Below, piece by piece: positions 1 to 6,471 of a stretch of DNA of 8,889 nt (position 1 is the stretch's first letter; every line of letters starts with the position of its first letter). The DNA lies in contig JAFAGE010000390.1 of assembly GCA_023423015.1 (NCBI GenBank), positions 1-8,889 of the forward strand. Reading direction: 5' to 3'. Below the pieces are notes generated by a model that worked only from the letters and a program-made list of their open reading frames with translations, had not been told where the DNA came from and ran no database searches. Source of the DNA: Bacteroidota bacterium (GTDB lineage: Bacteria > Bacteroidota > Bacteroidia > Chitinophagales > Chitinophagaceae). The translations under genes and the position numbers were made by a program.

Positions 1-205
1 CAGTAATATCATGGAGCACGACAGATGCGGGATCAGCAACAACCTGTTCATGATCGGATGAGCGTAAACCCAGAACCCGGATGAGTTTCCTGTTATGAGC
101 TTCCCCGGCCGACAGCAGATAGAGCGCACCGAGCCGAGGCCCATATACAAAAGACCTGTTTTCAATTCCTATGCGGCACCATCGTACAGTGATGGTTGCT
201 GGCAT
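1..205 (-). CDS. Possible partial gene running off the left edge, unrecognised
   Basis: On the minus strand a frame opens at ATG (205-203) and stays open for 68 codons to the window edge, so its C-terminus is not visible. The translation begins MPATITVRWCRIGIEN and is a mixed hydrophobic/basic sequence with no motif I can name. A second minus-strand frame is also open over roughly the last 170 bases, so openness alone is weak evidence. It could be a real gene, a downstream piece of a frameshifted gene that starts at 327, or non-coding DNA. The plus-strand frames are closed by stops within the first 70 bases. Confidence 0.22.
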   Translation of the reverse strand, partial: MPATITVRWCRIGIENRSFVYGPRLGALYLLSAGEAHNRKLIRVLGLRSSDHEQVVADPASVVLHDIT

Positions 206-207
206 AA

Positions 208-327
208 TTAATTGTAAGTCTGCGGATGGCACTGCTCATTGTAGTGACCACTTCCACCTTTGATAACGTTTGCGTTTGCGTGCCTTTGGAAAAAGAGTGT
301 AATCAGGGCCTTAAAAAATACTTTCAT
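208..327 (-). CDS. Possible 39-residue small protein, unrecognised
   Basis: A short frame from ATG (327-325) to TAA (210-208). The N-terminus (MKVFFKALITLFF) looks like the start of a Bacteroidota signal or membrane peptide, being one lysine followed by a hydrophobic stretch. The remainder is polar, with GGSGHY near residue 24 and one Cys near residue 32. Support comes from the well-formed promoter match about 32 bases upstream. The stop is followed after 2 bases by the ATG of the next minus-strand frame, which would suit a coupled pair. It could instead be the start of a gene broken by frameshift, since the downstream frame is different. I recognise no family; its short length makes chance a real alternative. 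Confidence 0.33.
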   Translation of the reverse strand: MKVFFKALITLFFQRHANANVIKGGSGHYNEQCHPQTYN

Positions 328-364
328 AATGCGGGGCGTTAATCTTGAACAAAAAGGTTATCTC

Positions 365-396
365 CAAACTTAACGGTTTTTGCCTATTATTTCAAA
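365..396 (-). promoter_or_regulatory. Predicted Bacteroidota-type promoter (minus strand)
   Basis: Read on the minus strand, TTTG (396-393) is followed by a 20-base spacer and then TAAGTTTG (372-365). This exactly fits the known Bacteroidota primary-sigma pattern of TTTG about 17-23 bases before TAnnTTTG. Transcription would begin near 358-360 and run leftward into the 39-codon frame starting at 327, leaving a leader of about 32 bases. The -33 TTTG is the end of a run of eight T. Chance matches are possible in AT-rich DNA, and no expression evidence is available. Confidence 0.5.
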
Positions 397-430
397 AAAA
401 ACACCTGTGCATTACTGTTATAATTATAAT

Positions 431-1162
431 TTAATCTGATGCATCGAATGCCCCATCTGATTTCCCCGCCGTTGCCTGTTCATATCGCGCCAGGCAGCTG
501 TCGAGCGGTTGGCCTTGTTTATAGATACAATCACAAAATGCTTCGCAGGCTGCCGGATTTTTATTCCCATAACACTGGCCCCTGCATTCAGCCTCAGAAT
601 TTCCCGGACCAATTTCAAACAGGTAGAATGTGCCTACGATGATGAATGTCAGTATCGCGACTACCCCGGAAAAGAAAATTACCCGGAACCGCATCCCCAA
701 CGGATTACTTACAACAGTAAATTCTGCTTTAGATTGTTTTATCGGGAGGACATATTTGATGCGGTCGTAGTTCCAGATCAACAGGAATAAGCTTGCAAGA
801 AGCATCATGGTTACCAACCTTGTTCCTGCGAAGCGTGTAGCATACGTAAGCACCGTAATGTTGACGATTACGGGGAAATACATCAACGCACCAAGTACGG
901 ATGTTCTCGGAATTATCAATAATAATGCAATAATCAGTTGTGAGATTCCAAGGAATGTGTAGTAATAACCCGTTAAATACAAGGCATCGAAATAATGGCC
1001 AAGCGGATTATTGGATGGCAGTCCTTCAGCAAATCGTTCACCGGCAATTTTGACCCAACCGCTGGGGATGAAACTTATTGCAAGCGCATAACGGCAAAAA
1101 TTAGCAAATCGGTTTAGCCATTTATCCGATTTCGCTGAATAATATATCTCTTCAAAATTCAT
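431..1162 (-). CDS. DoxX-like integral membrane protein with cysteine-rich C-terminal tail
   Basis: A 243-residue membrane protein. Hydrophobic segments lie near residues 23-41, 61-84, 88-106, 114-131 and 159-182. The first four, with the short SGWVKIAG motif after helix 1 and a G-Y-Y-Y helix 2, resemble the four-helix DoxX/DoxD-like family, whose members are poorly characterised inner-membrane proteins sometimes tied to redox chemistry. After helix 5 comes a tail (183-243) with six cysteines at 193, 197, 206, 210, 212 and 223 (spacing CX3C-X8-CX3C-X-C-X10-C). With a cytoplasmic N-terminus, five helices would put this tail in the periplasm. The start at 1162 was chosen because it overlaps the upstream stop as TAATG; an in-frame ATG at 1225 lies inside the upstream gene and adds a charged, non-conserved-looking extension. 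The fold call is by resemblance only; the specific function is unknown. Confidence 0.72.
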   Translation of the reverse strand: MNFEEIYYSAKSDKWLNRFANFCRYALAISFIPSGWVKIAGERFAEGLPSNNPLGHYFDALYLTGYYYTFLGISQLIIALLLIIPRTSVLGALMYFPVIVNITVLTYATRFAGTRLVTMMLLASLFLLIWNYDRIKYVLPIKQSKAEFTVVSNPLGMRFRVIFFSGVVAILTFIIVGTFYLFEIGPGNSEAECRGQCYGNKNPAACEAFCDCIYKQGQPLDSCLARYEQATAGKSDGAFDASD

Positions 1163-1494
1163 TATGGTTTTCGGATGAATATTAATCTTAGCAGGTAATA
1201 CAACGCGGCGCCGATAATTGCCCAATACAGCGCAAAGGCAATTAACAAAACTGGCGGAGCCGGATCAGGATCCTGACCCAGGAATGCCAGCGGTTCAATC
1301 ATAACATACCTGATGGGATATGTAACGGCAGCAACCGTTCTCTTCCATTCAACGGCAGCATCTGATCCCGGGTACCATTTACCATCACGGGGGAAAAGCG
1401 ATACCTCGGGGCCCAATATGGAGTTGGTTATAAACTGAAACACAAATGCCAAAGCGAGGAACACAATTATGAATTTTGTGGCACTAACTTTCAT
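1162..1494 (-). CDS. Small two-helix membrane protein, function unknown
   Basis: A 110-residue protein with an N-terminal hydrophobic segment (about 7-24, possibly an uncleaved signal anchor) and a second near 82-104, ending in a basic tail (LIFIRKP). The loop between them (about 25-80) contains GKWYPGSDAAVEWKR and a proline/aspartate stretch (GQDPDPAPP). I recognise no family. The ATG at 1494 is preferred over the in-frame ATG at 1563, because the 1563 start would sit on a candidate -33 element and would add 23 residues before the obvious signal-like segment. Its stop overlaps the start of the DoxX-like gene by one base (TAATG), so the two are probably translated together and may form a complex. 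It lies 113 bases downstream of the 66-residue gene on the same strand. Confidence 0.72.
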   Translation of the reverse strand: MKVSATKFIIVFLALAFVFQFITNSILGPEVSLFPRDGKWYPGSDAAVEWKRTVAAVTYPIRYVMIEPLAFLGQDPDPAPPVLLIAFALYWAIIGAALYYLLRLIFIRKP

Positions 1495-1532
1495 ACGAGT
1501 CAGTTTTAAAGAAGTAAAAGCACTTTGAAACA

Positions 1533-1563
1533 CAAAGTAAAGGTAAATGTTTTGATTTTCCAA
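1533..1563 (-). promoter_or_regulatory. Candidate promoter for the two-gene membrane unit (minus strand)
   Basis: On the minus strand TTG (1563-1561) is followed by a 20-base spacer and TTACTTTG (1540-1533), one mismatch from the Bacteroidota TAnnTTTG element. Transcription would start near 1527 and give a leader of about 33 bases before the ATG at 1494. The spacing is the same as in the better match at 365-396. The mismatch at the second base of the -7 element lowers certainty. Confidence 0.35.
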
Positions 1564-1607
1564 GACGTTGGAATTAATTCGCCTTGTAGGTAGTGAGTTC
1601 GCGTAAG

Positions 1608-1808
1608 TTAATTGGCTGAGTTCTCCGCGTTGGAAGCAATGATTTCCAGTCGCTCTATCTGCTGAAGCACTTTTTTGAATTCGAGATAGATTGTTTTCAC
1701 CTCTTCGAACGACTTGCCCTCCGTAATATCGTGCTCGTACTGTTCCCGCAGCTTGCTTGCCTGGGATAACAGTTCATCGAGTTGTCCGGAAATGCGTGGG
1801 TCGATCAT
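1608..1808 (-). CDS. Small soluble coiled-coil protein, function unknown
   Basis: A 66-residue acidic protein, beginning MIDPRISGQLDELL, with no signal peptide or membrane segment. It is predicted to be almost entirely helical. Two helices (about 7-28 and 34-58) show leucine/isoleucine heptad-like spacing, joined by a short EGKSFEE turn, which suggests a helical hairpin or dimer. The start at 1808 is preferred to the ATG at 1841, which would add eleven basic, histidine-rich residues (MQKHHNQKRNS) that do not look conserved; the bases before 1808 are A-rich, as is common for Bacteroidota starts. It is on the same strand as the two downstream membrane-protein genes but 113 bases away with its own intervening promoter candidate. 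No family is recognised. Confidence 0.62.
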   Translation of the reverse strand: MIDPRISGQLDELLSQASKLREQYEHDITEGKSFEEVKTIYLEFKKVLQQIERLEIIASNAENSAN

Positions 1809-1959
1809 TGAATTTCTTTTTTGGTTGTGATGTTTTTGCAAGGGTCAGTTTTGGCGGCAAGCATAAGAATGGTGTTGTGCACCCAGAAGGTACAAAATTT
1901 ATTAAACAGATTCGCGGGTAAAATGTTCAGTCGGATTATTTTAATTTTTCGGCAGACAA

Positions 1960-1967
1960 TATCTTTG
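1960..1967 (+). promoter_or_regulatory. -7 promoter element immediately before the reductase-family gene
   Basis: TATCTTTG is an exact match to the Bacteroidota TAnnTTTG -7 element and ends only 4 bases before the ATG at 1972. The -33 region (around 1936-1942) is T-rich but has no TTG. If used, transcription would begin at or within a few bases of the start codon, giving a leaderless or near-leaderless mRNA. Confidence 0.48.
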
Positions 1968-1971
1968 ACGC

Positions 1972-2529
1972 ATGCGTAAAGTTATCCTTGAACTGATCAC
2001 CTCGCTTGATGGTTTCATAGAGGGAGTAAACGGCGAGATAGACTGGATACCGTTCGATGAGGAAGCTGCCAATTACCTGAACGGTTTTGCAGATGAGATT
2101 GACTCGATTCTCTATGGCAGAACAAGCTTTGAAATGTATGGCAGACACGAAAATCCGGATACTACAATGGAAGCCGAATCGAGTTTGTGGAGTAAACTTA
2201 AATCGAAAAAGAAATATGTGTTTACGACGGATGAGTCGAGGATTTTCGAAGACGCCACAACGGTTAGCGGTGATATTAAAGAAGCAGTACATAAGATAAA
2301 ACAGGAACCGGGAAAAAATATATGGCTGTTTGGCGGAGCATCGCTTACGGAATCGTTTCTTAAAAATAATCTGATTGATGAATACCGTATCAGCATTGCC
2401 CCGGTATTGCTGGGTTCGGGTAAGCCGCTGTTTAGCAGCACGCACGACCGCATTTCGTTAAAGCTACTTCGTACTTATGCTTCGAAGTCGGGCGTAGTAA
2501 GCTATCATTACGAGCGCATCTTTTCTTAG
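1972..2529 (+). CDS. RibD C-terminal-domain / dihydrofolate reductase-fold family protein
   Basis: A 185-residue soluble protein, the usual length for stand-alone RibD-C family members (YyaP/YwjB-like, annotated as dihydrofolate reductase family). Recognisable parts are the N-terminal strand and SLDGFIEG motif (11-18), the ILYGRTSFEMY helix region (46-56), the glycine-rich nucleotide site LFGGASL (119-125), the NLIDEYRISIAPVLLGSGKPLF block (133-154) and a C-terminal strand (VVSYHYERI). The family fold binds NAD(P)H, but most members have no proven substrate and are not the housekeeping folate enzyme. No signal peptide is seen, so it is cytoplasmic. It is divergent from the 1608-1808 gene and separated from the downstream surface-protein gene by 259 bases, so it is probably transcribed alone. 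A -7 element sits right before the ATG. Confidence 0.9.
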   Translation: MRKVILELITSLDGFIEGVNGEIDWIPFDEEAANYLNGFADEIDSILYGRTSFEMYGRHENPDTTMEAESSLWSKLKSKKKYVFTTDESRIFEDATTVSGDIKEAVHKIKQEPGKNIWLFGGASLTESFLKNNLIDEYRISIAPVLLGSGKPLFSSTHDRISLKLLRTYASKSGVVSYHYERIFS

Positions 2530-2788
2530 GAATTGCCGCAATTCAAATAAATCATTCATTGAGAAGGTATAAGGCAAAAACCTTGCATATTTCTTGCAGG
2601 AAATGGAGTAATTTTAATTATCCACTATTCTGTGTAAGCGAGGCCTTCTACTAACCCCCACCGATTCTATTGCTCATCTGCCGTTTGGCCGTCAATCTCC
2701 CTGGGAAACCGCTCCGTTGGCGTATGCTTTGCATGTACTGCTTCTAAGAAGCTGTGCGGCAGGTCGAGATGTGACCAAAATAACCCTT
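2530..2788. other. Intergenic leader region with two short palindromes
   Basis: This 259-base stretch separates the reductase-family gene from the surface-protein gene. It starts, directly after the TAG stop, with a GAATTG/CAATTC inverted repeat (2530-2544, loop 3), which is not followed by a T-run, so it is a weak terminator candidate at most. A second inverted repeat, GCTTC-TAA-GAAGC (2740-2752), lies 36 bases before the ATG at 2789 and could form a hairpin in the mRNA leader. I found no exact TTG-N20-TAnnTTTG promoter here, although the downstream gene needs one in or near this stretch. No small gene is convincing. Confidence 0.3.
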
Positions 2789-5377
2789 ATGAACAAATTG
2801 TATATCCCCATCCTGCTGCTGCTGACGCTCGCTCAGTCTGTCTCTGCCCAATGGTCGTGGATGGAGGGCGAAAGATCTGCAAACATCACTGGTGAATACG
2901 GCATTTTGTTTATACCTGCTCAAAACAACCAACCGGGCAGTAGGATTGGCGCGAGCACCTGGACCGATAGCGATGGTAATCTCTGGCTGTTTGGCGGCCA
3001 GGGTTATGGCTTGTCGGAATCTACAGGACTCCTCAACGATATTTGGAGATACAATACCAATACAGGCATGTGGACCTGGATGGGTGGAACCCGCGCCACT
3101 AATAATTCAGGGAATTACGGCATACAAGGTTTGCCGCTCCTCACGAATCAACCCGGTGCGAGACGAAATGCTACTGCCTGGGTGGATAATGATGGCAATT
3201 TCTGGCTTTTCGGAGGAGTGGGTTATGCAAGAGATGATGACGAACAGGGATACCTGAACGACCTGTGGGTGTATTCTCCTGCAACAGCACAATGGACCTG
3301 GATAGCAGGAAGCGACGATGTGGACGAAGATGGCCGCTACGGAAACGGCGGTCCAACAGGTGATGATGATGGTGGTGGTGGAGGTCCCGGAGGCGGTAAT
3401 CGATATCCCGGAGGTCGTGCAATGGCTGCTGGCTGGGTGGATAGAGCAGGTGATTTGTGGCTCTTTGGTGGACGCGGTCTTCCTTCCAACAATGACGTCA
3501 CTGACCTGAACGATGTATGGAAGTTTACATTGTCGGATCGCCAATGGACATGGGTAAAAGGAAAACGCAATAATATACCCGACGTTCGTCGTGGTGAAAG
3601 AGGCGAATTCCGCGATAATAACACTCCGGGCGGAAGACGGGGTAGTACTGCATGGGTAGACAAGTCCGGAGAATTCTGGCTGTTTGGCGGAGGTAATGGA
3701 GGACGCTTCTATAGCGACCTTTGGAAATTTGACCGGGTCAGTGGCGACTGGGCATGGATAGCAGGACCTGAGAACCCGAACCTTCAGCCGCAAACTGCAG
3801 GTGCGGGCATTCCTGATGAGGCAAATCACCCCGGGGCGCGTGTACTGGGCACAGGCATCACAGGATCTGAAGGCGATCTCTGGTTTTTTGGAGGATTTGC
3901 TGGCGGAGCCGGAAATGGCAACCCTCGAAACTCATTGTGGAGGTATTCGATTGTAAATAACACATGGACTTTCTTAAGCGGTGCTGTCACCGGCGTTCCC
4001 GAAGCCGTGTTTGGAACAAAAGGAGAAGCTACAGCCGGTAACACACCGGGTGCATTAGGCGGCTCCGTTTCGTGGAGTGATGCGCAAGGCAACCTTTGGG
4101 TGTTCGGTGGTGAATCTGCAGCGGGACATCACAACCAGCTTTGGAAATACTTTTCAGCCTGTCCTGCTGCACTGATCGGATCAATTAAGCCAGCAACAGC
4201 CACCATATGCGAAGGAGCAAGCCAGGTGCTTACAGCATCGGGGGGCAACTCCTATCAATGGAGAAGAAACAATGAAAATATCGCCGGCGCCACTTCATCC
4301 ACGTATGAGGCAAAACTTCCGGGTACTTATACTGTCATCGTTACAAAAGGACAATGTTCAGCGCCTGCAACCAACGAGGCTGTAATCACACAAATAAAAA
4401 AACCCACCGGTAAAATATCTCCCGCATCTGCTACAATATGCGAAGGCGGTTCACAGATATTAACGGCAACAGGCGGAAAAACCTACGAGTGGAAAAGAAA
4501 CGGTGTAGTAATTGCCGGCGAAACAAAATCTACACTGCGTCTCAATTCTGCAGGCACATACACGGCCGTGCTAATTGATGGCAATTGCCGTGGTGATGCA
4601 TCGAACAGCGTGGTGGTAACACAGGTGGCAACTCCTGCTGGAACCATTACGCCAACTGACCTCGTGATATGTGAAGGAGGATCCGGTTTGCTTACTGCAT
4701 CTGGAGGTACATCGTATCAATGGATGCGCGACAGTGTCAATATTCAGGGCGCTACTTCATCAACACTGACTGTTACAGACCCCGGTACATACAGTGTTAT
4801 AATTAACACCAACACATGCTCGGGTATTTCATCGAACAGTGCAGTAGTTACGCTTGCCAGCGAAGGTGGTACACGTTACTCAGATGTGATTGCCGCACCA
4901 AATTCGCAGGTGCAACTTTCGGCGAGAGAAATTGGAACATCGTATATATGGACACCGCCTACCGGACTCGACAATCCGCAATCGCGAACTCCGAAAGCCA
5001 TCGTTACCAATAATACAGAATACCAGGTGAATATTGTTACCGACCAGGGATGTGAAGTAACAGATACCGTGCTGGTAAAAATTGGTAATCCACCTGCACC
5101 TTCGGCAAAGGTGTTTGTGCCAACAGCATTTACACCCAATGGCAACAACGCAAACGATGTACTCAGGCCTTTAGGCAGTATTGCAACGCTCGAATTTTTC
5201 AAAGTATACAACCGCTGGGGAAATCTTGTATTTCAAACTACGCAGATTGGAGAAGGATGGAATGGACTTTACAAAGGTGCGCCGCAACCTTCCGATACAT
5301 ACACGTGGATGCTGATAGGAACTACACACGATGGACAGCCGGTGAAACTTTCGGGTAAAACCCTCTTAATTCGATGA
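2789..5377 (+). CDS. Secreted kelch-like propeller / Ig-like protein with T9SS type B sorting domain
   Basis: An 862-residue cell-surface protein. Order: signal peptide (1-20, cleavage likely at SVSA/QW); six kelch-like repeats (about 21-457), each opening with W-x-W or W-x-F followed by xxG, then N-x-PG-x-R, G-x-LW-x-FGG and LW-x-Y/F; three Ig-like repeats with exact 77-residue spacing of their ICEG motifs (cysteines 474, 551, 628); a linker domain with a PPTGLDNP motif typical of gliding-associated proteins (about 700-770); and a CHU_C sorting domain from about 775 (VFVPTAFTPNGNNANDVLRP, VYNRWGNLVF, GWNG, SDTYTW, final GKTLLIR). CHU_C marks T9SS type B substrates. A glycine/aspartate insert sits in repeat 3. 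Start 2789 was chosen because it opens a clean signal peptide; an in-frame ATG at 2717 adds 24 residues ahead of it. The ligand is unknown; adhesion or carbohydrate binding is an inference. The next gene follows after 1 base. Confidence 0.93.
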   Translation: MNKLYIPILLLLTLAQSVSAQWSWMEGERSANITGEYGILFIPAQNNQPGSRIGASTWTDSDGNLWLFGGQGYGLSESTGLLNDIWRYNTNTGMWTWMGGTRATNNSGNYGIQGLPLLTNQPGARRNATAWVDNDGNFWLFGGVGYARDDDEQGYLNDLWVYSPATAQWTWIAGSDDVDEDGRYGNGGPTGDDDGGGGGPGGGNRYPGGRAMAAGWVDRAGDLWLFGGRGLPSNNDVTDLNDVWKFTLSDRQWTWVKGKRNNIPDVRRGERGEFRDNNTPGGRRGSTAWVDKSGEFWLFGGGNGGRFYSDLWKFDRVSGDWAWIAGPENPNLQPQTAGAGIPDEANHPGARVLGTGITGSEGDLWFFGGFAGGAGNGNPRNSLWRYSIVNNTWTFLSGAVTGVPEAVFGTKGEATAGNTPGALGGSVSWSDAQGNLWVFGGESAAGHHNQLWKYFSACPAALIGSIKPATATICEGASQVLTASGGNSYQWRRNNENIAGATSSTYEAKLPGTYTVIVTKGQCSAPATNEAVITQIKKPTGKISPASATICEGGSQILTATGGKTYEWKRNGVVIAGETKSTLRLNSAGTYTAVLIDGNCRGDASNSVVVTQVATPAGTITPTDLVICEGGSGLLTASGGTSYQWMRDSVNIQGATSSTLTVTDPGTYSVIINTNTCSGISSNSAVVTLASEGGTRYSDVIAAPNSQVQLSAREIGTSYIWTPPTGLDNPQSRTPKAIVTNNTEYQVNIVTDQGCEVTDTVLVKIGNPPAPSAKVFVPTAFTPNGNNANDVLRPLGSIATLEFFKVYNRWGNLVFQTTQIGEGWNGLYKGAPQPSDTYTWMLIGTTHDGQPVKLSGKTLLIR
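3359..3397 (+). repeat. Low-complexity GAT/GGT codon tract inside the kelch region
   Basis: Within repeat 3 of the propeller, codons run GGT, three GAT, three GGT, then further glycine codons broken by one proline, encoding residues 191-203 (G-DDD-GGGGG-P-GGG). The short runs of identical codons suggest growth by replication slippage. In the protein it lengthens the loop just before the conserved PGGR motif and may be a flexible or metal-binding loop; the latter is speculative. Confidence 0.8.
4178..4870 (+). repeat. Three 231-bp tandem repeats encoding Ig-like domains
   Basis: Units start at 4178, 4409 and 4640 with an exact 231-base (77-codon) period. Each encodes a G-x-I-x-P opening, ICEG, a LTA(S/T)GG turn, a Y-x-W core with a basic next residue, a GTY(T/S)-x-(V/I) strand and a second cysteine near the end (G-x-C, or N-T-C in unit 3). 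The cysteine pair in each could form a disulfide outside the cell. The DNA of the units has diverged, so these are old duplications without indels rather than recent copies. Confidence 0.88.
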
Positions 5378-5378
5378 C

Positions 5379-6374
5379 ATGAAAAAGGGAATCTTCATCA
5401 TTGCAGCGATCGTCGTTTGCAGCATATGCAACGCGCAGAGCTACCATTTTTCCCAATTCTATTCAACGCCTTTGTTGATTAATCCTGCTTCTACAGGGTT
5501 GACACCGGGACCATACCGGGTTGCCGCGAACTACCGCAGCCAATGGAATACTGCCGGTTCGCCATACCGAACATTTACATTCTCCGGTGATATGCATGTA
5601 ATGCAGGAACAACTACCAGAAGGCAACACGCTCGGTTTGGGGTTGGTGTTCCTGAACGACAAGACGATGGACGGTGCGGTGCAGACAAATAATTTTATGT
5701 TCAGCGCAGGATATCATATTTCTCTTGATGCTGAAAACATTCAGTCGGTTGGACTCGGATTCCAGGGATCTTACAACGAAAGGAGAATTGATTTCAGTCG
5801 CCTGCAATTCGAGAATCAACTAGGCAATGGAGGTTTTGATCCATCGCTACCAATAGGGGAAGAATTGCAAGCGGGTAAAAAACATTACTTCGACCTGAAC
5901 CTAGGTGGCGTTTATTCATTCACGCTTGAAGACAGGTCATTCTTTGCAGGTGTTGCAGCATACAATCTATTGAAACAGGAAGAAACCTACCTCACCGAAC
6001 AATTTAAAAAACCCGCACTCTACTCCCTCATGGCAGGGGGGGATATTGACATAGGCATAAACAACAGTTTTTATTTTTCGGGCAACTACAGGCGCCAGGG
6101 TAAAAGCGAAGAGCTCACCCTCGGATTGGCCTATGGTATCTTTATTGACGGTGAAGGTTACAATGTTTTGAAAGTAGGCGCATGGCACCGCTGGAAAGAT
6201 GCACTCATTCCTTATCTTGGTTTCACACATAAAGGCATCCAGGTGGGATGCAGCTATGATTATTCTGTTTCCGATTCAAAAACACGCGCTGAAATCCGCA
6301 ATGCTTTCGAGATTAGTGTACTTTACATAGCTCCTGACCTTTCGGAGTTGAAGAGGATGATTCCGTGGTATTGA
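5379..6374 (+). CDS. PorP/SprF family type IX secretion membrane protein
   Basis: A 331-residue outer-membrane beta-barrel protein of normal family length. It has a signal peptide (about 1-19, cleavage before QSYHF) and the family's hallmark opening, FSQFY (24-28) and NPASTG (35-40). Alternating hydrophobic/polar strands follow, with repeated glycines and aromatic residues, and the protein ends in ELKRMIPWY. PorP/SprF proteins are known to act with T9SS substrates carrying type B (SprB-like) C-terminal domains; in Flavobacterium johnsoniae SprF is needed for SprB to reach the surface. This copy starts 1 base after the stop of the CHU_C-bearing kelch protein, so it is very probably co-transcribed and its dedicated partner. 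It is a paralogue-type partner and need not be the core PorP of the machine. A heptanucleotide repeat array begins right after its stop. Confidence 0.93.
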   Translation: MKKGIFIIAAIVVCSICNAQSYHFSQFYSTPLLINPASTGLTPGPYRVAANYRSQWNTAGSPYRTFTFSGDMHVMQEQLPEGNTLGLGLVFLNDKTMDGAVQTNNFMFSAGYHISLDAENIQSVGLGFQGSYNERRIDFSRLQFENQLGNGGFDPSLPIGEELQAGKKHYFDLNLGGVYSFTLEDRSFFAGVAAYNLLKQEETYLTEQFKKPALYSLMAGGDIDIGINNSFYFSGNYRRQGKSEELTLGLAYGIFIDGEGYNVLKVGAWHRWKDALIPYLGFTHKGIQVGCSYDYSVSDSKTRAEIRNAFEISVLYIAPDLSELKRMIPWY

Positions 6375-6375
6375 C

Positions 6376-6424
6376 GTGAGACGTGAAAAGTGAAAGGTGA
6401 AAGGTGAGAGGTGAGAGGTGAGCG
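6376..6424 (+). repeat. Seven-unit 7-bp tandem array (GTGARAG type), purine-rich on plus strand
   Basis: Seven consecutive 7-base units: GTGAGAC, GTGAAAA, GTGAAAG, GTGAAAG, GTGAGAG, GTGAGAG, GTGAGCG. The array begins 2 bases after the porP/sprF TGA and ends 47 bases before the RraA-like ATG at 6472. The same motif occurs in opposite orientation at 8851-8889. No frame through it makes a convincing protein. Confidence 0.92.
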
Positions 6425-6471
6425 GCTTTATGATTGCCGCCTGCCGTAATTGTTTGTTTAAACGCTTGACT

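Noticed and set aside
393..430. Terminator of the DoxX-like gene (T8 run on the minus strand just past its stop)
   Set aside because: No stem of useful length precedes the T-run; the only inverted repeat is 3 bp. The T-run is better explained as part of a promoter -33 region.
1936..2445. 169-codon minus-strand open frame across the reductase-family gene
   Set aside because: The plus-strand frame shows conserved RibD-C motifs throughout, while the minus frame shows no recognisable family.
2717..2788. In-frame 24-codon extension upstream of the kelch/Ig protein start
   Set aside because: It places charged and unrelated residues before a textbook signal peptide that begins at 2789, so it is most likely untranslated leader.
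3107..3829. Long minus-strand open frame antisense to the kelch region
   Set aside because: It is a by-product of the biased, repeat-rich codon usage on the plus strand; its translation has no coherent domain and the plus-strand frame is unequivocal.
6376..6424. CRISPR-like array
   Set aside because: The units are contiguous 7-mers without spacers and no cas gene is present; this is a simple tandem repeat.
6422..6440. GCGGC/GCCGC inverted repeat with a 9-base loop after the porP/sprF array, as a terminator
   Set aside because: The stem is only 5 bp and no T-run follows directly, so a terminator call is not supported.
6418..6471. GTG start that would lengthen the RraA-like protein by 18 residues
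   Set aside because: The GTG is the first three bases of a unit in the 7-bp array, and the extension would bury the signal peptide; the ATG at 6472 is better.
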